Assembly: GCA_037976565.1 (NCBI GenBank)
Contig: CP137674.1
Coordinates: 5,579,284-5,643,283, forward strand
Source of the DNA: Mesocentrotus franciscanus
Taxonomy: Eukaryota > Echinodermata > Echinoidea > Camarodonta > Strongylocentrotidae
DNA length: 64,000 nucleotides
Direction of reading: 5' to 3'
The notes beneath the pieces are model-generated. The model was not told the DNA's origin and did no database searches. It saw only the letters and a list, made by a program, of their open reading frames with translations. Position numbers and translations under genes: made by a program. Shown in pieces: positions 31,401-43,512 of this stretch (the first letter of the stretch is position 1; each line of letters starts with the position of its first letter).

Positions 31401-32165
31401 CTTCTAGACTTGATGGAACACGTTCCTCTACACTTTCTCCTGGAGGTTCTTGCTTGATGTTGGTTTTGAGGGCTGACTGAGCGATTTCCTCTCCAGTCCC
31501 ACATGCGGTTGAAAATGCCTCTGCTTCTTTCTTGATGAGAACTTCTATGACTGATGGAATGAATTCATTCATGGGTGACGGGTAATGAACGGCATTGCTC
31601 TCAACTTCTTGCTTGATGAGAACTTCTACAACAAATTGAATAGTTTCCTCTGAGCTCCTATTTGGAGGTGGCGAAGTATGTAAGGTCCAACTCTCTGCTT
31701 TTTGCATAATGTGTTCTGGGACTGATGGGGCAGTTTCATCTACACTCTGTTCAGTATGTCGCAGAGAATTGAAGGTCCTACTTTCCATTTCGTGCTTGTT
31801 AGTATGTCCTAGGGATGATTCTACGCACATATCTGTAGAATGCAGTGAACTCAAGGTCCTACCCTGAACTTCTTGCTTGACATTATCTTCTGGGATTGAC
31901 AGAAAACTTTCTGCTGTACTCCTATCTGTTGTTCGGAGAGGATTTGATGCCCCTCTCTTTGCTACTTGCTTGATCATATCTTCTGGGACTAAATGGACAC
32001 TTTCCGCTACACTCCTATATGTGGTTTGGTGATGATTCAGTTTCCCTCTCTCCATTTTTTGAATGACTTCTGGGAATGACTGGACAGTCTCTGCTGCCCT
32101 CAGAGTTCCAGGCTGCACTGAATTCGAAATCCTTACATCTACTTCTTGCTTCAGACCTACATTCC
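31401..32165 (-). CDS. Zinc-finger gene, SUMO-motif repeat exon, copy A
   Basis: The acceptor (ctattttcag|GGAATG) and donor (CTAGAAG|gtatta) are clear on the minus strand. The exon is 765 nt, phase 1 to phase 1, 255 codons. The peptide consists of about eight degenerate ~30-residue repeats of the pattern S-x-x-E-[ST]-x4-P-E-x2-[IV]-K-Q-E. LKQE, VKQE, IKQE, IKKE and IKQE are present and match the SUMO acceptor consensus psi-K-x-E; IKQV and IMQK are decayed versions. It is acidic with no predicted fold that I recognise. It probably forms the disordered N-terminal regulatory part of the finger protein. It differs from copy B at one residue (AKRG versus AERG). The frame opens without a credible Met, which fits an internal exon. 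Confidence 0.75.
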
Positions 32166-32309
32166 CTGAAAATAGCGAGAAAACAAAGGTTTTTACAGGA
32201 TATAACGAATAGTACTATATTGTCTTGCATAGGGAACAACATAGGGAGAAAATTAAGCAAAGCTTTCTCGTGAGAAATCAATTATACTCTGAGCACTACC
32301 AATATATTG

Positions 32310-32432
32310 AAAATGTATAGTAGTAGAAGTAGTAGTAGAAGTAGTAGTAGTAGAAATAGTAGTAGAAGTAGTAGTAGAAGTAGTAGTAGAAGTAGTAGAA
32401 GTAGTAGTAGAAGTAGTAGTAGTAGTATTTTA
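32310..32432. repeat. Microsatellite (AGTAGTAGTAGA-type)
   Basis: An imperfect AGT/AGA trinucleotide run produces artefactual poly-Leu and Ser/Arg frames. It is repeated identically in copy B at 39592-39714. It lies just upstream (in minus-strand terms) of the 765-nt exon. Confidence 0.95.
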
Positions 32433-32991
32433 TTCGTCATTAAAGAAAATACATACATGTACACACAACTGAGCCTTTCCGTAAGTCAAAGCATATCTGG
32501 CAAAAGCGGCTTCCGGTCCATACATTTTTGAGAGAACCGGGAGCCGTTTTGCCAGGACCAGGAGCCATTTCCAAAATTAATGAAAATACGTATTCTTTTA
32601 TTTGTTAACCGTTACCTTCTATTTATTCATTAATCTATCAGTACATCATAAAGTACAAACTATACAGCAGTGGTAGCACATAAACTAGCTGCCGAGGCAT
32701 CGTTATACATACAAAATGAGTAAGAACTTAGAAAAGAGATGTAAAAACCTTTAAATGATAATTCCATGGCCTTTATAATATAAGCGACTATAAAATGTTG
32801 TACCTTTAGGTAAAGGTAACAGTTTTGTTGCAGAGGGAGCTACACAAAATAATTTTTGTGACATAATGAAAAAATGAGTGTCAAATTTAAAGGAACTTAC
32901 AATTTAAATGACAAAATCATCTTTGTTTGATCGAAATCGGTTCAGAGACGGCTGAAATATCCATAAATATAACCATTTCTAATATTTGAAG

Positions 32992-33607
32992 AGTTTCATT
33001 CCAAAAGGAGCTAAATCCACTTTGGGTACTTCTGAGTAAATCGCCTTTATTAATTTCTCCACTTTCTCTTTAGTAATGTACCTTGGTGTTCTTATATATG
33101 TTAAAGGCGCCACCCTGGACCAATAATATATGATTAGAAAAAAATCTACCAGTTATTTCTGATTTTTACTAAATTTGTAGATTTTTATATTTCGTGGATT
33201 TAGCTCCTTTTGGAATGAAACATGATTTTGTACCGAAAATTTGTCATATTTTCTCAATAAAATCACTGAAGTTTATTAAAATTAGTAGCAAACCTTTCCT
33301 TTTAAATAATAATAGTGAAATCACAACTAAAAATACCCTTTGAAAAGAAAGTAAACAACATATCCGAGTTTCATTCCAAAAGGAGCTAAATCCGTTTCAT
33401 TCCAAAAGGAGCTAAATCCACAAAATCTAAAAATTTAGTAAAAATCAGAAATAACTGGTATATTTTGTTCTTCTTCTCATATATTATTGGTCCAGGGCGA
33501 CACCTTTAACATATATAACAACATGAAGGTACATGGCTAAAGGGAAAGTGGAGAAATAAAAAACGTGAAAGTACCCAAAGTGGATTTAGCTCCTTTGGAA
33601 TGAAACC
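32992..33607. mobile_element. Foldback element in intron, copy A
   Basis: The outer ends are GTTTCATTCCAAAAGGAGCT at the left and its complement at the right. The arms (about 32992-33228 and 33394-33607) are inverted copies sharing TGGACCAATAATATAT, CAGTTATTTCTGATTTTTAC and GGATTTAGCTCC. The spacer is about 165 bp. Extra copies of the GGATTTAGCTCCTTTTGGAA motif occur in both orientations out to 33780. No ORF. The unit is present in both copies of the duplication (40272-40889 in copy B). Confidence 0.8.
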
Positions 33608-34414
33608 GAATTGGATATAGCTCCTTTGGAATGAAACATGATATTGTACCTAAAATTTTTCATACTTCCTGGTGAAATTTTAGAATGTGATATAGTGCAT
33701 TTTGTCCCCATGTAGGAAATCATCATTTTAAGACAAAAAACTCAATTTGGATAAAATATGGATTTAGCTCCTTTTGAAATCAAGCTCTTCATTTTTGTTC
33801 CCCACAAATATTCGGTAATTTTGAACCAGCCGTTAAAAAACGAAATAGCACCTTTTAGGTTTTATTCCAGCCAATGCCAATATTGGCTTTTTGTTGGCTT
33901 TTTCGTGTTTTTTTTATAATACGCACAACCAGCCGGCCCGTGTATTATTATTCCTAATTAATTAATTAATCAACGGTCACCGTATTTTTGGAAAGTTGAG
34001 CTGAATTGGTATGGTCGTATTTAATCTAAATTTACGAATCAGTGTTGGGGTCTAAAATTACCTTCATAGCAATGTTAGGTTCTAAAAGGGCACTAGAAAT
34101 GTCATAAATAAGAATAAGAGCAATAACCTCCACTTTGAAGGCATTTGTGGTCTTAAACAAGAACTCAACTATCCCTTTAACTTTTTTAAAGCAATCACCG
34201 GGCTACTTTTTCTATTTCGGGGGCTACTCTTTTCGGGGGTTACTTTTTTCCATTTCAACTGTCCAGACGACCTCTATTCATTCGACATATTTGAACACCA
34301 CTGTACAAAACTCACCAGAATTCACTCAAAATCGGTACTTTTAGTGACAATTGATGACACTAAATAGCAGTAAAATACAATCTTTCTACTCACCGATGTA
34401 GGAGATTTTATTTT

Positions 34415-34914
34415 NNNNNNNNNNNNNNNNNNNNNNNNNNNNNNNNNNNNNNNNNNNNNNNNNNNNNNNNNNNNNNNNNNNNNNNNNNNNNNNNNNNNNN
34501 NNNNNNNNNNNNNNNNNNNNNNNNNNNNNNNNNNNNNNNNNNNNNNNNNNNNNNNNNNNNNNNNNNNNNNNNNNNNNNNNNNNNNNNNNNNNNNNNNNNN
34601 NNNNNNNNNNNNNNNNNNNNNNNNNNNNNNNNNNNNNNNNNNNNNNNNNNNNNNNNNNNNNNNNNNNNNNNNNNNNNNNNNNNNNNNNNNNNNNNNNNNN
34701 NNNNNNNNNNNNNNNNNNNNNNNNNNNNNNNNNNNNNNNNNNNNNNNNNNNNNNNNNNNNNNNNNNNNNNNNNNNNNNNNNNNNNNNNNNNNNNNNNNNN
34801 NNNNNNNNNNNNNNNNNNNNNNNNNNNNNNNNNNNNNNNNNNNNNNNNNNNNNNNNNNNNNNNNNNNNNNNNNNNNNNNNNNNNNNNNNNNNNNNNNNNN
34901 NNNNNNNNNNNNNN
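34415..34914. other. Assembly gap (500 N)
   Basis: A run of exactly 500 N, a length often used for gaps of unknown size. It lies between the end of duplication copy A and the first arm of a foldback element, so true distance and order here are unproven. Any open frame drawn across it is meaningless. Confidence 1.
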
Positions 34915-35975
34915 AGATAATACAGTCATAAATGCTGTGTTTAATTACTAGTAAATGCCAAAATGTCAGTAGAAGATATATAGCATATATTTCAAGCAAG
35001 AGTCTTGATAGGCAATTTATGAGTAGGCCTACCGTACTTTTCTGAGGTCAAGGTGAACCTAGTTCTTTTCATGAAGGGAAAGTAATCAGTTCGCTGTTTG
35101 CTTTTTAAATATTAGGCCTACAAGCAGAGGTTGCATTTTGGTATTGAATATGTGATACATTATTATAAACATGAGTTAAGTTCAATTGGCAAAGGTGACT
35201 TTGATACACTGTATATAGTGACTTAGTTTTGTCCCTTTGGTTATAAAGTAAATTGAACAAGTGTGATTATTTAATTGATGCTTAGGAAAGAAAGCAGTTA
35301 TTTAATCCGGTTAGAATTGGTGAGAACGAATATAGCACTGTGTGTCACAAATAAATCCTTATTCGTTTAATACGAAAGAGTATCCAAGTTCACGAGGATG
35401 ATTAAGTACGTAGCTATATAGAGTTTGATTTCATAAGTCATTTATTATGACAGGTACATAGTATGTGAAACGACACATCATGCAGGCACTAAAGTAATTA
35501 TTCAGTGATAATATTATGCATAGATCATAGAAATAATTTAAGTGCAATACACAGGTATTTATTTTTGCTAAATGTCTGTAAATATGTAGGCCTATTCTTG
35601 TTATTTATTTTATACAGATTGAATTGTCACTACGACGGTCTAAAGAATAAAACGTCAAATCCAGTTTTATCAAATTCACCTTTGCTAATTGAACTTAACT
35701 CCGTGTTTATATGGTATCACATATTCAATACCAAAATTCAACCTCTAGCTGCTTGTAATATTTAAACAAGCGAACCTAGAACTGATTATTTTCCTATTCA
35801 TAAAAAGAACTAGATTCAACTTGACCTCGGAAAAGTACTCATAACTTGCCTATCAAGAGAACAATCATTTTACTCTTGCTTGAAATATATGCTATATATC
35901 TTGTCTACTGACATTTTTTTTTTTTGGGGGGGGAATTTATTAATAATTAAACACAGCATTTATGACTGTATTATG
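34915..35975. mobile_element. ~1-kb foldback (palindromic) element next to the gap
   Basis: 34915-35212 is an inverted copy of about 35661-35975. Shared stretches include TAATACAGTCATAAATGCTG, ATATATAGCATATATTTCAA and GGTATTGAATATGTGATAC. The arms are about 300 bp with scattered substitutions and small indels, around a ~450-bp AT-rich spacer with no meaningful ORF. The left arm starts at the edge of the N gap, so its outer end may be missing. Confidence 0.85.
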
Positions 35976-37949
35976 ATCTAAATGACCATGACATTGCTTT
36001 TCTAATGTCGTTTTATACCATTAATCCAACGTGTTACACACGATATTCGATGCTGCGCATGCTACGTATGTAGGATAGTTCCCGCCTCGATCATACATGA
36101 ATATTCAAGAGAATCGAGACTTTCCCCGACCCTGCGTAATGAATATTCATGAAATAATAGGAATCTGGGCTCGCCGTGGTACGAAAAAATAAGACGCGGG
36201 CGGGGGCTTTTCTCGAAGGTAAAGTGATCGCAAAAGTGAGGACCACAGGTACTTGACAGAGATAGTTACGTCACCGGAAGTTGCTCCTGATTGGTCAGGA
36301 ATTTCATGAAGCTCCAAAATAGTTCCCTTTCGTAGAGATTATACGTGGGAGGGAACTATTTGGATCAACATGGTTTAACCTATGACCCATCTCGTGTACG
36401 CTTAGATGCGCGTGTCACAACTATCTCTCTCAATATGATATGATGAGGACATAGGAATGAAAGATCAAGTGGTAAAGCTGATGGATTTTCATGGCTCTCA
36501 CTTTTAAAGACTTTTCACGAAGGTTGCCTTGTGGGCTAACTATAAACGATTGCGTAGGTTACCAATTTTAACTTTCCGTGATCAGTCACATTGAACCGCA
36601 CACAAATTAACATGAAGCAAATAACAATGGTGCAACTGATCTATTTACCACTTGGGCAACAAAGGCAAGACTTCTAGGTTGCCAGGATTTTGTCATGTGG
36701 TCAGTGGCACCTGGGCAAATGCTAATTTTGAGCATTCATTTCCTTTTTTAAACTCATGCATCTGGCTAATATCTACAATGTTATTTCCTCCAACATGGAT
36801 CTAGCTAGATAGAGCAGGCATGCACTCGCATCCAAATTACTACTGCAACATGCTTGTTACATGGTTAAGTAGATGCAAAATAGACAAAAGACAAATGGTG
36901 ATTGGCACGATGCATTTGTTTCCTTCGTTATTTTTGTATTAAAGAGTAGGCTGAAGGACATGCTACAAGCTTTGCTAAGATGCCTGAAGTCCTTGACAAT
37001 GAATGAGTTAAAATATGCATAAACTCAATTATATCAAAGGAAGCAGATTACGGTGATAGGTCCTGGTCAGACCTCATTGATAATGATAGTGATAAACTAC
37101 TGCGATAAATTGCTCCCAAATCGTTCTTCTGTAATGAAAGTGGAAAATGTATTAGAAATTGTTGCACATGTAAGTCAGATATTGACAAAGTTTTGGTATG
37201 GGTCATGAATTTGGTTCAAATGAACATATTGGAAGCATATGCGGTCCTCAAATATTCAATGATCGTTGTCGCGGTTGAAATCGAGTCCAAAGTGGTAAAA
37301 TTGTAAATAATAAACTCGTTATGTTGTATAGCTCCCTCTCAAGGTCAAGATATTAATTTAGCTTTAAAACAACGTTTCTTGACTAAAATCGACCGATTGG
37401 CTATTCCCGTTTAAAAATTATATATCACAACTGCATATTCTGAGATTTTCATGGTCGCAGCTACCATGATGGCCGAATATTTGAAATTTATCAAAATTTA
37501 CCGGGAGCACCGGTAAATTTTTATATTCCATTTTTTCTCGAAAGCAGAAGTTTTTTTTAGGGGCTAAATTTTCTAGTGCTTATTATACATCCTCAAGGGC
37601 ATCCAAATATATCAAAATTTTAAAGAATCGCTATCCGGCCATTTTCAAAATTTGCCAAAACTTTGTATTACCTTTAATGAGCCTGCATCGACTATTTTAT
37701 CTTCCCATTGGGATCGCTCGGAAACGATAACATCTGTAACCCAATAATTGCACTCCTTCGAAGTGACGCAGTGACAGCAGTGTTTGATTGACACAACCAA
37801 CAACTTTTTTGTTAAAATTGCTGAAGTCTGAGTGACCGTCTGACCGCTTTAAAAAAAAGAAAAATCTTGCAATATGCACAAACTTTATCGTTATCGGTGT
37901 GGTCTGACCAGGCCTTAATAAACCTCATTGCACTGTAGATAAAACCTAC

Positions 37950-38039
37950 CTTCTGATGTAGGTTGTTTATATTCTTCGTCTCCATCAGTACTTGGCACAT
38001 GATTATGGGTTGTACTACCCATTTCTTGATTGATTTTAC
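37950..38039 (-). CDS. Zinc-finger gene, 90-nt linker exon, copy B
   Basis: Identical in sequence, splice sites and phase to the 90-nt exon in copy A. In a transcript using both copies its donor would splice to the acceptor at 32165, again phase 1, so the reading frame would continue. Whether both copies are used, or exist at all in the genome, cannot be told from this sequence. Confidence 0.65.
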
Positions 38040-38682
38040 CTGAAATAAATCATTATTGTCGGATTATTTAAAACCAGTCTTTCTTCAATGTCAGTGCAGT
38101 CCTTCAGGTTTGATCTGCCTTGGTTTGAAGTACGTGCACCGGGATAAGATCACAGCAAACAAAACACATTCATTGGTCCATTGTCTACACTTACAAATAC
38201 GGCAGTCACACCCTCAATGGAAACGAATTAGTAAGTTTAAAATTGCTGTCGAGTCGATTGATTAGGTTTCTTAAGTATTCTTCATTCTGATGATCTGCAA
38301 TGCACAATCACTTTGTGATAGGTGATAATGTAGATACTGTATAACACTTAAATGCCAAGGGACTAGAGGTTGCTAGAATATCTTTGTTGGAAAAGCAGGA
38401 CAAGTGAATATGAATGATTTACATTGATTGTGTCTTGATACATACCATCAGGTAAATTATCATAATTTTTAGCATCACTTGACAGCTACTACCAAGTTTC
38501 TGGCACAGTTAAGCTACAGATTGAAAGCTTCAGATTGCTTCAAGATAGGGGCCTTGCAAGGTCATGTCCTTATTCAGAAAGTTTGTATTTACATTACCAT
38601 TCGTTTATTGAGACCACTTTTCATGTCTCCCTTGAGCTGTCTTTTTATACAGGTTTCACTGGAATATCAATTCAAGTAATAC

Positions 38683-39447
38683 CTTCTAGACTTGATGGAA
38701 CACGTTCCTCTACACTTTCTCCTGGAGGTTCTTGCTTGATGTTGGTTTTGAGGGCTGACTGAGCGATTTCCTCTCCAGTCCCACATGCGGTTGAAAATGC
38801 CTCTGCTTCTTTCTTGATGAGAACTTCTATGACTGATGGAATGAATTCATTCATGGGTGACGGGTAATGAACGGCATTGCTCTCAACTTCTTGCTTGATG
38901 AGAACTTCTACAACAAATTGAATAGTTTCCTCTGAGCTCCTATTTGGAGGTGGCGAAGTATGTAAGGTCCAACTCTCTGCTTTTTGCATAATGTGTTCTG
39001 GGACTGATGGGGCAGTTTCATCTACACTCTGTTCAGTATGTCGCAGAGAATTGAAGGTCCTACTTTCCATTTCGTGCTTGTTAGTATGTCCTAGGGATGA
39101 TTCTACGCACATATCTGTAGAATGCAGTGAACTCAAGGTCCTACCCTGAACTTCTTGCTTGACATTATCTTCTGGGATTGACAGAAAACTTTCTGCTGTA
39201 CTCCTATCTGTTGTTCGGAGAGGATTTGATGCCCCTCTCTCTGCTACTTGCTTGATCATATCTTCTGGGACTAAATGGACACTTTCCGCTACACTCCTAT
39301 ATGTGGTTTGGTGATGATTCAGTTTCCCTCTCTCCATTTTTTGAATGACTTCTGGGAATGACTGGACAGTCTCTGCTGCCCTCAGAGTTCCAGGCTGCAC
39401 TGAATTCGAAATCCTTACATCTACTTCTTGCTTCAGACCTACATTCC
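38683..39447 (-). CDS. Zinc-finger gene, SUMO-motif repeat exon, copy B
   Basis: 765 nt with the same acceptor and donor as copy A. The frame is open throughout, and I saw one amino-acid difference (AERG here, AKRG in copy A). It receives the phase-1 donor of the exon at 43513 (GATGAAG|gtatta), giving DEG-NVGLKQEVD across the junction. It holds the same five psi-K-x-E motifs. If both copies are translated, the N-terminal region would contain about twelve such motifs including the two in the upstream exon. Confidence 0.7.
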
Positions 39448-39591
39448 CTGAAAATAGCGAGAAAACAAAGGTTTTTACAGGATATAACGAATAGTACTAT
39501 ATTGTCTTGCATAGGGAACAACATAGGGAGAAAATTAAGCAAAGCTTTCTCGTGAGAAATCAATTATACTCTGAGCACTACCAATATATTG

Positions 39592-39714
39592 AAAATGTAT
39601 AGTAGTAGAAGTAGTAGTAGAAGTAGTAGTAGTAGAAATAGTAGTAGAAGTAGTAGTAGAAGTAGTAGTAGAAGTAGTAGAAGTAGTAGTAGAAGTAGTA
39701 GTAGTAGTATTTTA
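39592..39714. repeat. Microsatellite (AGTAGTAGTAGA-type), copy B
   Basis: Counterpart of the tract at 32310-32432, the same length, inside duplication copy B. Confidence 0.95.
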
Positions 39715-40271
39715 TTCGTCATTAAAGAAAATACATACATGTACACACAACTGAGCCTTTCCGTAAGTCAAAGCATATCTGGCAAAAGCGGCTTCCGGTC
39801 CATACATTTTTGAGAGAACCGGGAGCCGTTTTGCCAGGACCAGGAGCCATTTCCAAAATTAATGAAAATACGTATTCTTTTATTTGTTAACCGTTACCTT
39901 CTATTTATTCATTAATCTATCAGTACATCATAAAGTACAAACTATACAGCAGTGGTAGCACATAAACTAGCTGCCGAGGCATCGTTATACATACAAAATG
40001 AGTAAGAACTTAGAAAAGAGATGTAAAATCCTTTAAATGATAATTCCATGGCCTTTATAATATAAGCGACTATAAAATGTTGTACCTTTAGGTAAAGGTA
40101 ACAGTTTTGTTGCAGAGGGAGCTACACAAAATAATTTTGTGACATAATGAAAAAATGAGTGTCAAATTTAAAGGAACTTACAATTTAAATGACAAAATCA
40201 TCTTTGTTTGATCGAAATCGGTTCAGAGACGGCTGAAATATCCATAAATATAACCATTTCTAATATTTGAA

Positions 40272-40889
40272 GAGTTTCATTCCAAAAGGAGCTAAATCCA
40301 CTTTGGGTACTTCTGAGTAAATCGCCTTTATTAATTTCTCCACTTTCTCTTTAGTAATGTACCTTGGTGTTCTTATATATGTTAAAGGCGCCACCCTGGA
40401 CCAATAATATATGATTAGAAAAAATCTACCAGTTATTTCTGATTTTTACTAAATTTGTAGATTTTTATATTTCGTGGATTTAGCTCCTTTTGGAATGAAA
40501 CATGATTTTGTACCGAAAATTTGTCATATTTTCTCAATAAAATCACTGAAGTTTATTAAAATTAGTAGCAAACCTTTCCTTTTAAATAATAATAGTGAAA
40601 TCACAACTAAAAATACCCTTTGAAAAGAAAGTAAACAACATATCCGAGTTTCATTCCAAAAGGAGCTAAATCCGTTTCATTCCAAAAGGAGCTAAATCCA
40701 CAAAATCTAAAAATTTAGTAAAAATCAGAAATAACTGGTATATTTTTTCTTCTTCTCATATATTATTGGTCCAGGGCGACACCTTTAACATATATAACAA
40801 CATGAAGGTACATGGCTAAAGGGAAAGTGGAGAAATAAAAAAACGTGAAAGTACCCAAAGTGGATTTAGCTCCTTTTGGAATGAAACCG
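40272..40889. mobile_element. Foldback element in intron, copy B
   Basis: Counterpart of 32992-33607. Ends and inverted arms are preserved. Differences are mostly single-base changes in A or T runs, for example CTCCTTTTGGAA here versus CTCCTTTGGAA in copy A. Confidence 0.8.
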
Positions 40890-41697
40890 AATTGGATATA
40901 GCTCCTTTTGGAATGAAACATGATATTGTACCTAAAATTTTTCATACTTCCTGGTGAAATTTTAGAATGTGATATAGTGCAATTTGTCCCCATGTAGGAA
41001 ATCATCATTTTAAGACAAAAAACTCAATTTGGATAAAATATGGATTTAGCTCCTTTTGGAATCAAGCTCTTCATTTTTGTTCCCCACAAATATTCGGTAA
41101 TTTTGAACCAGCCGTTAAAAAACGAAATAGCACCTTTTAGGTTTTATTCCAGCCAATGCCAATATTGGCTTTTTGTTGGCTTTTTCGTGTTTTTTTTATA
41201 ATACGCACAACCAGCCGGCCCGTGTATTATTATTCCTAATTAATTAATTAATCAACGGTCACCGTATTTTTGGAAAGTTGAGCTGAATTGGTATGGTCGT
41301 ATTTAATCTAAATTTACGAATCAGTGTTGGGGTCTAAAATTACCTTCATAGCAATGTTAGGTTCTAAAAGGGCACTAGAAATGTCATAAATAAGAATAAG
41401 AGCAATAACCTCCACTTTGAAGGCATTTGTGGTCTTAAACAAGAACTCAACTATCCCTTTAACTTTTTTAAAGCAATCACCGGGCTACTTTTTCTATTTC
41501 GGGGGCTACTCTTTTCGGGGGTTACTTTTTTCCATTTCAACTGTCCAGACGACCTCTATTCATTCGACATATTTGAACACCACTGTACAAAACTCACCAG
41601 AATTCACTCAAAATCGGTACTTTTAGTGACAATTGATGACACTAAATAGCAGTAAAATACAATCTTTTCTACTCACCGATGTAGGAGATTTTATTTT

Positions 41698-43512
41698 ATT
41701 TTTTTATTTTTTATCAAAAAAGGAAGTCTACTACTGTCAATCCTGGCGATCAGCCGCTTTGTTTTCATTGTGTGCATTTCTTGGTCGCCACGCACGCGCA
41801 CGAGCGCTCTGAATTTCAGATTCGATCGTAAATAACTCGATCCACACCTTACCATGTCGCACGTACGTATAAGACGGTAAATTTTCGAGGGCGCGAAACG
41901 GACCGAGTTTTAAAAGGTCGAATTTGTTTTGATGGATTATTAACTGAAACTAAACGATTCTTTAAACTATAGCGAAGCAAGACACGACGGAGGAAAATCA
42001 GCGGCGGTTTCTTCAGTTTTTCGACATGATATTGAGCTGTGAATCAGCTAGCTGAAAATTACAGAACTGATTTATTACGGTCATTTACGGTAATAGTATG
42101 ATTTTGGAGCATTGCATTAAAAAGAAAGTGTTTCAACATGAATTTTTTTATTTTTCTTCCATTTAATTGTTTTGTACAAGTGTGTGAAAAGTCCCTACTC
42201 CTCAGCACATCTGCTAGTATGAGGTCCATACTGTTTACGGTTAGACCAGGGAGTGTGCGCGAAACTCAAAAATTGTGATCTATTTCCATCATGATTGCCG
42301 CAATTTTTATATAGTTTTCATGAATAGAGGTGTGAAATCAAAGCTTGGATTGTGATTATTCTGGCCATGTATACTGAATTTTGAAAATCGTTTTTCGAAG
42401 TAATTGTTTTCACAACGAGGTCAAACTTTGAGACGGTGTGAGAGTGTTGCTCGCGCACTCTTGATCCCCGCTCTGCACGCCGGCCTGCCCCCTAAGCGGT
42501 GGCGCTAGGAGATAACCGCCGCTCGTAGTCGTGCTGCAATTGTTTTGGGGCGATTTTAGGATTCTCATTGTAAAATGACTTGTTTTGGCTCATTCAATCC
42601 ACATTTAACTCGTATCAAGTAACCTTTTTTGTCATTTTTATTGAAAATTTAGTGCCGGCCATATGAAAGTTTCTGAAACAGGAAATATTAGTTCTCGCAG
42701 ACCCAGGCGCCCGGCCGGTACTCATTTTCCCGTCTTAACGGGCGCCAAAAGTCAGGGACCGTTGGATTAAAAATGGCCCGGCGCCCGGTTACGAAAAGGC
42801 TGGAAACACTGAAATGCCAGGGACAGATTAAGTTAATTAACCTACATAATTATGTGATAACTGTGGCATAAAGGCTTCTGTCCTAGTTTCAGTTCGTGTT
42901 TACATAAAATGATGATAAATACATAAAATACACAAAGCTGGATGTCCTCACGTTTTACAACAACACGTAATATAAACATCCAATATCACGTCATCCACGT
43001 AGGTTTGATTCGAACGCAAAATTGTTGGTTCAACTGACAGACGCTCTACCGACTGAGCCAACTTGCCTCCTTGAACACCCTGATGCATATACAGTGAATG
43101 ATAGAGATTAGAGAGAACAACATTTCTGGTTGAAAACAAGCAGGCTAATATACACACCCTATTTGCCCCACTCTTGCATGTTAACTCACTTGCAGGTAAG
43201 TCTATCACAGATTTTTTTCAGTTGGTATATTGTTGATTTTATGGTTGTACGACACGGGCTCCTGTAACAATTGCTTCAAAGTAATTTTCCACACTATCAA
43301 AGTTCCCAACTTCAACACTAGAACCAAGACCAAATAATACCTAACCCCAAACCTAAGCTACATTGTAAAACCCAATTGCAACTCTTTACCCTATTTTGTT
43401 GATGAAATAAGTTCGGTTGTTGCTGGAGCAAACGTCAAACATCCATTTTATGTTGGATTGCATATTTGTCCTCAATGGTTTCAATATTCTTTTGGAACTT
43501 AAATTATAATAC
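41698..43512. other. Predicted intron right of the duplication; GC-rich patches
   Basis: Apart from the SINE remnant at its right end I see no exon here. There are CG-rich patches around 41780-41900 and 42480-42530. A short inverted GC motif occurs near 42705-42795 (GGCGCCCGGCCGG and GGCCCGGCGCCCGG). The last resembles the ends of a repeat element, but I could not define one. Confidence 0.4.
42940..43085 (-). mobile_element. tRNA-headed SINE fragment
   Basis: On the minus strand GGCAAGTTGGCTCAGTCGG is followed by TAGAGCG and, about 35 bases on, GCGTTCGAATCAAAC. These fit the A and B boxes of a RNA polymerase III internal promoter. The anticodon arm does not fold well and the acceptor ends do not pair, so this is a SINE head or tRNA relic rather than a tRNA gene. 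Confidence 0.6.

Larger units (their letters stand above)
28918..34414. repeat. 5.5-kb duplicated segment, copy A (left)
   Basis: The sequence from GGGGGCTTTTCTCGAAGG to the gap edge matches copy B at an offset of about 7282 bases. I could see only around 20 differences, half of them 1-3 base changes in homopolymers, giving roughly 99.7% identity. The copy carries a 765-nt exon, a 90-nt exon, a foldback element and a GTA/GAA-rich microsatellite. Its right end is hidden by the N gap. Confidence 0.95.
36202..41697. repeat. 5.5-kb duplicated segment, copy B (right)
   Basis: This copy matches copy A base for base apart from about 20 small differences. It continues past the point where copy A meets the gap, into T-rich sequence and then unrelated DNA. 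The left junction is abrupt: upstream sequence (36000-36200) shows no match to the DNA left of copy A. It contains its own 765-nt and 90-nt exons, microsatellite and foldback element. Confidence 0.95.

Noticed and set aside
32282..32531. Poly-leucine and Ser/Arg frames (also 39564-39813)
   Set aside because: Translation of an AGT/AGA microsatellite; no other coding evidence.
34322..34999. Frame of 225 codons across the N gap
   Set aside because: Almost entirely unknown bases.
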